In this document: one piece after another, positions 8,579 through 16,412 of the stretch | How the letters are laid out: every line of letters begins with the position of its first letter | Position numbering within the stretch: the stretch's first letter is position 1 | NCBI RefSeq assembly: GCF_900100765.1 | Contig: NZ_FNFO01000013.1 | Span: 1 to 64,000 of the forward strand | Source: Catalinimonas alkaloidigena | GTDB taxonomy: Bacteria > Bacteroidota > Bacteroidia > Cytophagales > Flexibacteraceae | Direction of reading: 5' to 3' | Length of the DNA stretch: 64,000 nt | Notes under the pieces: generated by a model | What the model was told of the DNA's origin: nothing | Databases searched by the model: none | Seen by the model: the letters and a program-made list of their open reading frames with translations, nothing else | Translations under genes and position numbers: made by a program

Positions 8579-8900
8579 GTAGAATATAGCCAGGAAATAG
8601 GGTACCTCTCTTATCGTGCGAAGCTGGGGTGCCTACCTCAAAAGTATCTATAAGTACCTTCTTGTTATGCTCTCACCAGGTCGTATACGTTACAGTTCAG
8701 GCGTCATTTTTCCCTTAATTCTTACCGGCATAGGTTTACGAAACTTTTTAGGCGGTGCGAAATAAAAAAAGCTTGCTGGCTTGTGTAGTGTCAACGTACA
8801 GTAGAGTACAGCACACTAGCGCGCCAACTCCTGATTAATATTATACTCAACGTACGCGGTTGTAACCACCAATCCTTACCTACTAGCGCGCTCCCACCAC
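8579..8900. promoter_or_regulatory. Upstream region of the PUL sigma gene
   Basis: This 322-base gap is more AT-rich than its neighbours. It contains the GTACAG direct-repeat element at 8796-8811 and a 10-bp direct repeat ACTAGCGCGC at 8815-8824 and 8882-8891, the second copy lying only 10 bases before the sigma ATG. I could not assign a canonical -33/-7 pair with confidence. Confidence 0.45.
8796..8811. promoter_or_regulatory. 16-bp direct-repeat element, copy 2
   Basis: GTACAGTAGAGTACAG, identical to 3243-3258 except at position 7 (T for A). It lies 90 bases before the ATG of the FecI-type sigma gene. The GTACAG half-sites are 10 bp apart. Confidence 0.5.
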
Positions 8901-9482
8901 ATGACAGCCCATAGTACACAAATGACCGATTGGCTTACGCGGATTGCTCACCAGAGCGATCGGCAGGCGTTCAAACAACTTTTTGACCTGCACTTTCACG
9001 GGCTGCATGCGTTCGCCTTGCACCTGGTGAAAAACCGTGAGGTGGCCGAAGAAGTCGTTTCCGATGTATTTACCAAAGTATGGGTGAACCGCGCCACGCT
9101 CCTGCAAGTGCGCGACGTCAAAGCCTACCTCTACACGTCGGTGCGTAATCAGGGACTGAACCAACTGGCCCTGCGGCATCATCAGATGCAGACCCGCACC
9201 ACCGACCTGACGTTCGACCTGGCGGCCGACAAATCGCTGGGACCGGAGCGCACGCTGTTGTACCAGGAAATGGAGCAGGAGGTGCAAAAAGCCATCGGGC
9301 AATTGCCCGAACGGTGTCGCCTGATTTTTCAGATGGTCCGCCAGGAAGGCTTTAGCTACAAGGAAGCCGCCGAAATTCTGGGCATTTCCGTCAAAACGGT
9401 GGACAATCAACTCACCATCGCCACCCGAAAGCTGGCCGAATCGCTGCGACCGTACCTGGTGCAGCGGCAACTGGCGCACTAA
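8901..9482 (+). CDS. FecI-type ECF sigma factor of the polysaccharide-utilisation locus
   Basis: 193 residues. Region 2 (about 20-90) contains F-K-Q-L-F-D-L-H-F and E-V-V-S-D-V-F-T-K-V-W. Region 4 (about 125-180) contains L-P-E-R-C-R-L-I-F and Y-K-E-A-A-E-I-L-G-I-S-V-K-T-V. This is the Bacteroidetes-type sigma that partners FecR and SusC. When the SusC receptor senses its glycan, FecR would release or activate the sigma, which turns on the locus. ATG at 8901 and ATG at 8922 (M-T-D-W-L) are both possible. FecR follows after 81 bases, the usual order. Confidence 0.92.
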   Translation: MTAHSTQMTDWLTRIAHQSDRQAFKQLFDLHFHGLHAFALHLVKNREVAEEVVSDVFTKVWVNRATLLQVRDVKAYLYTSVRNQGLNQLALRHHQMQTRTTDLTFDLAADKSLGPERTLLYQEMEQEVQKAIGQLPERCRLIFQMVRQEGFSYKEAAEILGISVKTVDNQLTIATRKLAESLRPYLVQRQLAH

Positions 9483-9563
9483 AATTTTCCCACTCAAATT
9501 TTTTTAGTTCTTTTTAGGGGAACGTTCTACGCCTCCGGTCTATAGCCGTAGACCGATGATCTC

Positions 9564-10673
9564 ATGCTGGACGACTCTCACATGTGGACGTTAATTGCCC
9601 GGGCGCTGGCCGGCGAAGCAAGCGCAGACGAATTGCGTCGTCTGGATGCCTGGCGCTCGCAACATCCGGACAACCAGCATCTGTACGAAACGGTGCGTGA
9701 CGTCTGGACCCACCCGCCGTCGTCGTCGGCCGGGACCGGTGCCGCACAGCGCGTCTGGGAACGTACGCAAGCCCGCATGGAAGCTGCCGAACGGCAGAAA
9801 AAAGTCGTTTCGATGCCGTGGTGGCGCATGGCGGCCGCCGTTGCGTTGGTCGGTACCCTGGGACTGGCGGCCTATCAGTACGGCTGGCGCAGCGCTGAGG
9901 CGATTTCGCGCGTGGCTCAAACCGAACAGTTGGCGGCCACTCTGCCCCATGAAGCTCCGCAGTTTGAGGCGGCCGCTGTGCCCGTGACGTACCAGCAGGC
10001 GCAGAACCCGAAAGGGGTGCACACCGAATTGCAACTCGCCGACGGTACGAAAGTGTGGCTCAACGCCGACAGCCGACTGGCCTATCCCACCACCTTTGCG
10101 GACGACCGGCGCGATGTGTACCTGATTGGCGAAGGCTTTTTTGAGGTTGCGCCCGACAAGCAACGTCCGTTTACCGTCCACCTGGAAACTGGCGAAGTCA
10201 CTGTACTGGGAACGTCGTTTAATGTGCGGGCCTACCAGGACGAAACCGAAGTGACCACGACCGTGGCCGAAGGAAAAGTAGCGTTTAGTCCGGAACCGGA
10301 AGCCGATAAAAATGAACCCCTCGGCGAAAATCCGGCCACCCGGCGGACGCTTTTAACGCCTCATCAGCGGGCAGTCTATTCTAAAAAATCGGCGGAAGTG
10401 CGCAAGGAAACCTCGGTTGCCGACCTGGATTACGCCTGGGTAAACCGGAAGCTTGTTTTTGAGGAAACGCCGTTCGATCAGGTAGCCCGAACGCTGGAAC
10501 GGTGGTATGGCGTGCGGGTGCATCTGGAAACACCGCAACTGCGCAACTGCCGGTTGACCGGAACTTTTGAGAAGAAGGAGCTGAGGGAGATCATGCACCT
10601 GATTTCACTCACCCGAGACGTCGACTATAAATTCACACCGCAGGGACTGCTTATTACCGGAAGCGGGTGTTGA
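9564..10673 (+). CDS. FecR family anti-sigma factor
   Basis: 369 residues. A cytoplasmic N-terminal segment (1-85) would bind the sigma factor. One membrane helix lies at about 87-106. The periplasmic FecR domain (about 145-250) has T-E-L-Q-L-A-D-G-T-K-V-W-L-N-A and G-E-G-F-F-E-V. The C-terminal DUF4974 domain (about 290-365) has L-V-F-E-E-T-P-F-D-Q-V. DUF4974 resembles the STN fold that the downstream SusC-like receptor carries at its N-terminus, which fits a trans-envelope signalling pair. The stop is 141 bases before susC. Confidence 0.93.
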   Translation: MLDDSHMWTLIARALAGEASADELRRLDAWRSQHPDNQHLYETVRDVWTHPPSSSAGTGAAQRVWERTQARMEAAERQKKVVSMPWWRMAAAVALVGTLGLAAYQYGWRSAEAISRVAQTEQLAATLPHEAPQFEAAAVPVTYQQAQNPKGVHTELQLADGTKVWLNADSRLAYPTTFADDRRDVYLIGEGFFEVAPDKQRPFTVHLETGEVTVLGTSFNVRAYQDETEVTTTVAEGKVAFSPEPEADKNEPLGENPATRRTLLTPHQRAVYSKKSAEVRKETSVADLDYAWVNRKLVFEETPFDQVARTLERWYGVRVHLETPQLRNCRLTGTFEKKELREIMHLISLTRDVDYKFTPQGLLITGSGC

Positions 10674-10814
10674 GGAACTACACCTTCTTTTGAGCGGCCT
10701 GTAAGCTAACATAAATTTAGTACGGACTGGCTTTTTACTGCCCGATCTGCTTGCCACAAGCGGAGGGAGACCGGCTTTGCTATACGTCAATTTCACCCAA
10801 CTCAGAACGAACCT

Positions 10815-13800
10815 ATGATGAAGCATTTTCTACCACCTACCCGCCCCGGCAGACGCCTCCGCTTGCTCTGCGGGCGCCTTCTGATCCTGTGCACACTCCT
10901 GGGATGGGCCGCGCCTCCTACGCGAGCGCAGGCACTTCTCGCCCACAATACCCTGGCACAAGTCGAGAAAAGCCTTACCCTGGACTTCAAGGACGAAAGC
11001 CTCAAAACCATTCTCAAAAGAATTGAGAAACAGTCGGGCTACTCGTTCATTTATACCAGCAAAAGCCTCGATGCCTACCCGCGGCAATCGTTGCACATCG
11101 AAGGAGCGCCGTTGGAAGCAGTCCTCAAACAACTGTTTGAGCCGCTGGGCATCCATTTTCAGATCGTCGACGATCAGGTCGTGCTCAACACACGGCAAAG
11201 CGCCAACCGACATGCACTGACCCTGCCGGTGCTGCGGGTACCGGCTCCGTTGCTCGCTCAGGTGACGGTTGCGGGCCGCGTAACCGATGCGGTGGGGGAG
11301 GGCATCCCCGGGGTGAACGTCCTGGAAAAAGGCACCTCTACCGGCACCATTACCGACGTGGAAGGGCGGTATACCCTGAACGTGGTGGGGGAGTCGTCGG
11401 TGCTGGTTTTCAGCGCCGTAGGCTACATGCAGCGGGAAGTTACGGTGGGGAACCAGACGGCGATTGACCTCTCGCTGGAAGAAGACGTGCGCGCCCTGGA
11501 AGAGGTCGTCGTGGTCGGCTACGGCACACAACAAAAGAGCGACATCACGGGGGCCCTTTCGTCGGTATCGGCCAAAGAAATCGAAGAAATTCCCGTGCAG
11601 AACCTGACGCAGTCGTTGCAGGGACGTGCCGCCGGTGTCGACGTGGCCGCCGGGAGTTTCAGTCCCGGTTCGGTGCCTTCCATTCGCATCCGGGGCAACC
11701 GGTCCATTCTGGCCAGCAACGAGCCGCTGTATGTCGTCGACGGCATTCCGCTGGCACCGGGCACGGGCCTCAACGACTTCAATCCCCTCGATGTGCAATC
11801 GATCGAAGTGCTGAAAGATGCTTCGGCTACTGCCATTTACGGGTCGCGGGGCGCCAACGGCGTCATCCTGGTGACCACCAAACGCGGTAGCAAGGGCGGC
11901 TTTAAAGTAAGCTACGACGGATGGGTCAGCTTCGACTCGCCGCTCGTGAAACAGGACGTGATGGACGGCGGCCAGTTTGCGCAGTTGCGGCGCGATGCGC
12001 AGTACAACAAAGGAACGGAAGGATACGCTACGCCTTATCCCGATCCGGTGCAGGATTCGCTGATTTTCTCCGGCGTGCGGGGCTACGGCGACATTTACAG
12101 CTGGCAGTCGGTGGCGGCGGGCTATCAGTGGGCCGACCGCGCCAACCTCGTGCCGCAGATGCGCCCGACTACTCCGGAAGAGCAGGCCCGGTGGGGCGTG
12201 AGTGAAGTGCCCGTCTACAATCCCGATAACGTACGCACCACCGACTGGCAGGACATCGCCCTGCGCAACGCCATTACGCAGAACCACCAGGTCAGCATCG
12301 GCGGCGGCGGCGAAAACATCCAGGCGCTGTTTTCTGGCGGCTACCTGAACCAGGAGGGCGTGAACATCGGCCAGAATTTCACCCGCTACAACGCGCGCCT
12401 CAGCCTCGACATGAAAGCCAACGAAATAATCACGGTCGGCGGGGCCATCAACGCCAGCCTCGGTGTGCAGGAAAACGGTCCGGACATGTACGGTCGGGCT
12501 CTGGGGCAGTTGCCCATTTCTGTGCCTTACGACGCCAACGGCGAGTACATCCTGAATCCGGGCGGGGACATCAACATCGTAAACCCGGTGCTCGATCCGT
12601 CCAACGTCTTCAGTCAGAACCGCATTTCGCGCTTTTTCGGAAGCTTTTACGGCGAAATCCGCTTGTTAAAAGATTTGCGGTACCGCATCAACGTCGGGCC
12701 CGATTGCCGGCAGGATCGCTGGGGATTCTTCCAGGGGCAGTACTCGGCGGCACAACAGGGGAACGGCAACGAAGCCCGCTACGAACAGGGGCAGAACTTT
12801 ACCTACGTGGTGGAGAACCTCCTGTTCTACGATAAAAACTTCGGCGACCATACCCTGGGAGTGACGCTGCTGAACAGCATTCAGGAAGACCGCAGTGAAG
12901 GCAGCACCGTACGGGTACGTAACTTGCCTTACGATACGCAGAAGTGGTATAACGTCGGCACCACCGACGAAGGCGCTCCGGTGTCGTTCGGCAGTTCCTT
13001 TGCTATCCGTAGACTGAGATCGTATATGGGGCGGGTGAACTATTCGTTCAAAAACCGGTACCTGCTGACGGCCTCTGCCCGGTACGACGGCTCGTCGGTA
13101 CTGCCTTCCGGTAACAAGTGGGATGTATTTCCCTCCCTGGCCCTAGCGTGGAAAATGCAGGAAGAAGCTTTTCTGCGCAATGTCGATTTTGTGAACGAGC
13201 TGAAACTGCGCCTGGGGTACGGGACGGTGGGGCAGTCGAGTATTGCACCTTATCAGACCGGCGGCACACTGGAGCGGTCCATTTACCTCTGGAACGAAAC
13301 GGCCGCCTACGGGTACGTACCCGCCACGATCCGGACCCCGGGTCTGAGGTGGGAAAGATCCACCACCACGAACGTAGGGCTGGACTTCGGATTGTTCAAC
13401 AACCGTCTTTTCGGGACGGTGGAAGTCTATCGAATCAATACCAACAACCTGCTGCTGCCCCGCTCCATTCCCGAGGTGTCGGGCTTTCCCAGCGTGCTGC
13501 AAAACATCGGCGCTACCCGCAACACCGGCCTGGAGCTGTCGCTTTCGTCGGTCAACCTGCGGACGCTGGATGACTTTACCTGGGAGACAGACGTGATTTT
13601 TACCACCAACAAAGAAGAGATCGTGAGGCTGTCGTCGGGTGCGCAGGACGACATCGGGAACCTCTGGTTCATCGGGCAACCCATCAACCAGGACACCCGC
13701 AACCCTACCGTATACTACGACTATCAGTTCGACGGCGTCTGGCAGATCGGGCAGGAAGACGAAGCCGCGCTCTACAACAGCGTGCCGGGCGACATTCGGG

Positions 13801-14327
13801 TGGCGGACATCAACGGCGATACGACCATCGATGCCAACGACCGGGTCGTGATCGGTTCCAACCGCCCCAAGTGGTCGGGCAGCATCAACAACCGGTTCCG
13901 CTACAAAGGCTTCGAACTGTCGTTCATGCTCTACGCCCGCATCGGGCAGATGATCAGCAACAACGCCTACCGCATGGGGCTAGGCGGTCGCTACCAGTCG
14001 CTCGACCTCGACTACTGGACGCCCACCAATCCCACGAACGAATTTCCGCGCCCCATCGGCGACGTCGACATTCAAACTTACGGAACGGCCCTGCGCTACC
14101 GCAACGGCTCGTTCATGAAAGTGCGCAACATCTCGCTGACCTATGCGCTGCCCGCCAGCGTGGTGACGGCCCTGCGGGGCAGCAGCATCTCGGTCTACGC
14201 GAACTACGTGAACCCGCTGCTGTTCGTCTTCGACGGCTACAAGGCCGGTGATCCGGAGGTTACCAACCCGACCGACGCGACCCCGAGTGTGAAGAGTCTC
14301 ATCTTCGGCGTTCGTGCCAGCTTCTGA
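10815..14327 (+). CDS. SusC/RagA-family TonB-dependent outer membrane receptor with STN domain
   Basis: 1170 residues forming the outer-membrane barrel that imports glycan fragments together with the SusD lipoprotein. In order: basic signal peptide (to about residue 39); STN signalling domain (about 50-130, with F-K-D-E-S-L-K-T-I-L); a carboxypeptidase-regulatory-like beta domain (about 150-235, V-A-G-R-V-T-D-A); the SusC signature around E-E-V-V-V-V-G-Y-G-T; the plug with I-R-I-R-G and Y-V-V-D-G-I-P; and a long barrel ending in a terminal Phe. The STN domain marks it as a signal-transducing receptor working with the FecR and sigma factor just upstream. susD starts 25 bases after the stop. 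Confidence 0.96.
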   Translation: MMKHFLPPTRPGRRLRLLCGRLLILCTLLGWAAPPTRAQALLAHNTLAQVEKSLTLDFKDESLKTILKRIEKQSGYSFIYTSKSLDAYPRQSLHIEGAPLEAVLKQLFEPLGIHFQIVDDQVVLNTRQSANRHALTLPVLRVPAPLLAQVTVAGRVTDAVGEGIPGVNVLEKGTSTGTITDVEGRYTLNVVGESSVLVFSAVGYMQREVTVGNQTAIDLSLEEDVRALEEVVVVGYGTQQKSDITGALSSVSAKEIEEIPVQNLTQSLQGRAAGVDVAAGSFSPGSVPSIRIRGNRSILASNEPLYVVDGIPLAPGTGLNDFNPLDVQSIEVLKDASATAIYGSRGANGVILVTTKRGSKGGFKVSYDGWVSFDSPLVKQDVMDGGQFAQLRRDAQYNKGTEGYATPYPDPVQDSLIFSGVRGYGDIYSWQSVAAGYQWADRANLVPQMRPTTPEEQARWGVSEVPVYNPDNVRTTDWQDIALRNAITQNHQVSIGGGGENIQALFSGGYLNQEGVNIGQNFTRYNARLSLDMKANEIITVGGAINASLGVQENGPDMYGRALGQLPISVPYDANGEYILNPGGDINIVNPVLDPSNVFSQNRISRFFGSFYGEIRLLKDLRYRINVGPDCRQDRWGFFQGQYSAAQQGNGNEARYEQGQNFTYVVENLLFYDKNFGDHTLGVTLLNSIQEDRSEGSTVRVRNLPYDTQKWYNVGTTDEGAPVSFGSSFAIRRLRSYMGRVNYSFKNRYLLTASARYDGSSVLPSGNKWDVFPSLALAWKMQEEAFLRNVDFVNELKLRLGYGTVGQSSIAPYQTGGTLERSIYLWNETAAYGYVPATIRTPGLRWERSTTTNVGLDFGLFNNRLFGTVEVYRINTNNLLLPRSIPEVSGFPSVLQNIGATRNTGLELSLSSVNLRTLDDFTWETDVIFTTNKEEIVRLSSGAQDDIGNLWFIGQPINQDTRNPTVYYDYQFDGVWQIGQEDEAALYNSVPGDIRVADINGDTTIDANDRVVIGSNRPKWSGSINNRFRYKGFELSFMLYARIGQMISNNAYRMGLGGRYQSLDLDYWTPTNPTNEFPRPIGDVDIQTYGTALRYRNGSFMKVRNISLTYALPASVVTALRGSSISVYANYVNPLLFVFDGYKAGDPEVTNPTDATPSVKSLIFGVRASF

Positions 14328-14352
14328 TGTTCCATCCCCATTTCGCATCCTT

Positions 14353-16278
14353 ATGTTCAAGATAAAATTACTCCCTGTTGCTACCCTGCTGCTGTTCAGC
14401 GTCACGTCCTGTAAGGATTACCTGGAAGAAGAACTGGTCGGCACGCTCACGTACGATTATTACAACACCGAGCAAGGCCTCGAAGACCTCGTGGAAGGTT
14501 CGTACGAAGGCGTGCGCTTCAAGTACCAGTACGAGCAGGCCTACTGCCTCTATAACTTCGGTGTGGACGAGTTTACCAACGCCGACCAGATCAACTTCAA
14601 CTACTGGAACACGTACGACTCGCGTCTGAACGCCCTGCCGCCCGACGCGTACCTCGCCGATTTGTGGGGCACGTACTACAACAACATCAACCGCTGTAAC
14701 CTGGGCATCTCGCGCCTGGCCGACTTCGAGGGCGGCATCCAGCTCGCTACGGAAGCGCAGAAAAACCAGCGCATCGGCGAGTTGCGGTTCCTGCGCGGCT
14801 TCTACTATTTCGGGCTGGTGCAGCAGTTCGGGGCGGTGCCGCTCACCCTGGAACCCAGCGAAGGCGTGGAACTGGAATTTCCGCGCACGCCGGTGCCCGA
14901 CGTGTACCGCGCCATCATCAACGACCTGCGTTTTGCGTCCGAGCACCTGTCGGTGAACGAACCCGACGGCCAGTTCGGGCGGGCGACCAAAGGGGCCGCC
15001 GACCATTTTCTGGCGAAAGTTTACCTGACGCGCGGCAGTGCCGTGACGCAAGACCGGGGACAGCAGGCCACCGACATGGACAGCGCTGCCTACTACGCCG
15101 ATCAGGTGATCAACTCGGGCAAGTACGCGCTTCTGCCCGATTACGGCACGCTGTGGGACCTGTCCAGCTATTCGGCCAACGTGGCGGCCCAAACCAGCAG
15201 CGAGATCATTTTCTCGGCACAATGGAACAACGATCCGCTATTTTCGGGGCGCTTCGGCAACCAGACGCACCTCTACTTCATTATGGCCTACGACCAGTTG
15301 CCGGGCATGAACCGGGACATTGAGAACGGGCGTCCGTTCCGCCGGGCGATGATGACCGACTACGCGATGGATATCTACGACCGGAAGAACGACTCGCGGT
15401 TCTACAAGAGCCTGATCACGACCTACTACGCCAACGACGGGGGCGACGAGTCGATTCCGAAGTGGACCGCCCTGACCGCGCCTGACCCGTCGCTGATCGG
15501 GCAGCCCAAGTTTGCCCAGGGCGACACCGCCGTGCGAATCATCGTCAACGACGAAGCCACCGACCTGACGGCCGCCGACCTGGCAAAAATGCCGTACTCG
15601 GTGTTTGCGCGGTATTACCGGGACAGCACCGGGACGCTGGTATCGGATTTTTCGCCGACCGGTACGCTGGCACAGCGGAAGTTTTTCCCCACCCTGAAGA
15701 AGTACGTGGACCCGTTCCGTGCCACCATCTCGCAGCAGCAGGGCACAAAAGACGGCATCCTGGCCCGGTTTGCGGAGACGTATCTGATTGCCGCCGAGGC
15801 CTACGGACGGATGGGCAACTACGCGCAGGCCGTGGAATACGTAAACGTGTTGCGGCAGCGGGCGGCCTACAAAGAGGGCGAGCAGAAGCCGCCGCAGTTT
15901 TACCTGGAAGAGGGGGGGGATTTATCGGAACTCACGTCGAGCACCGAAGATGCCCTGCTGGTGACGGAAGACAAGTTCATGACCGACGATCCGGCCGAAC
16001 TGTATCCACCCAACGTCACTTCGACGCAGGATCGGTTCATCCACTTTATGTTGAACGAGCGCACCCGCGAAATGCTCGGGGAACTGCACCGCTGGGAAGA
16101 CCTGGCCCGCACGGAAACGCTGCTGGTGCGCGCGCCTTACTTTAATCCGGACGCCAGCGGCATCCAGGAGAAACACCGGCTGCGCCCCATCCCGCAGCAG
16201 CACATCGAACGGTTGTTCCAGGACGGCAACCCCCTCACCGCCGAAGAGCGGGCGGCCTACCAGAATCCGGGCTATTGA
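14353..16278 (+). CDS. SusD/RagB-family glycan-binding outer membrane lipoprotein
   Basis: About 641 residues from the ATG at 14353. The 14314 start lies inside the susC 3' end and lacks signal-peptide character. The signal peptide ends with lipobox-like V-T-S-C, which places the protein on the outer-membrane surface. SusD helical repeats are seen (A-E-L-R-F-L-R-G-F-Y-Y-F-type segment near residue 150), as is the C-terminal R-T-R-E-M-L-G-E-L-H-R-W, typical of the family's carbohydrate-facing lid. It forms the 'pedal-bin' importer with the SusC just upstream. Confidence 0.95.
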   Translation: MFKIKLLPVATLLLFSVTSCKDYLEEELVGTLTYDYYNTEQGLEDLVEGSYEGVRFKYQYEQAYCLYNFGVDEFTNADQINFNYWNTYDSRLNALPPDAYLADLWGTYYNNINRCNLGISRLADFEGGIQLATEAQKNQRIGELRFLRGFYYFGLVQQFGAVPLTLEPSEGVELEFPRTPVPDVYRAIINDLRFASEHLSVNEPDGQFGRATKGAADHFLAKVYLTRGSAVTQDRGQQATDMDSAAYYADQVINSGKYALLPDYGTLWDLSSYSANVAAQTSSEIIFSAQWNNDPLFSGRFGNQTHLYFIMAYDQLPGMNRDIENGRPFRRAMMTDYAMDIYDRKNDSRFYKSLITTYYANDGGDESIPKWTALTAPDPSLIGQPKFAQGDTAVRIIVNDEATDLTAADLAKMPYSVFARYYRDSTGTLVSDFSPTGTLAQRKFFPTLKKYVDPFRATISQQQGTKDGILARFAETYLIAAEAYGRMGNYAQAVEYVNVLRQRAAYKEGEQKPPQFYLEEGGDLSELTSSTEDALLVTEDKFMTDDPAELYPPNVTSTQDRFIHFMLNERTREMLGELHRWEDLARTETLLVRAPYFNPDASGIQEKHRLRPIPQQHIERLFQDGNPLTAEERAAYQNPGY

Positions 16279-16372
16279 GTTCCGCTGTCGGGCTTTCCGG
16301 GGCCGACTCAAGAGGGGGCGAGGGCGCTGCGCTACTCCGTAAATTTCCTCAGCGCTTAGTGAGTTAAGCAAC

Positions 16373-16406
16373 GCGGTCTGTCTAAGTCAAAGGCAGACCG
16401 CTTTTC
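16373..16406 (+). terminator. Rho-independent terminator after susD
   Basis: Stem GCGGTCTG at 16373-16380 pairs with CAGACCGC at 16394-16401, extendable by two pairs through a wobble, followed by TTTTCT. It separates susCD from the GH2 gene that begins at 16413, only a few bases downstream, so the enzyme genes may rely on read-through or their own promoter. Confidence 0.75.
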
Positions 16407-16412
16407 TATTGT

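Noticed and set aside
10830-12287. 485-residue antisense ORF opposite susC
   Set aside because: Lies opposite conserved SusC domains; amino acid composition rich in His/Arg/Val as expected of a shadow.
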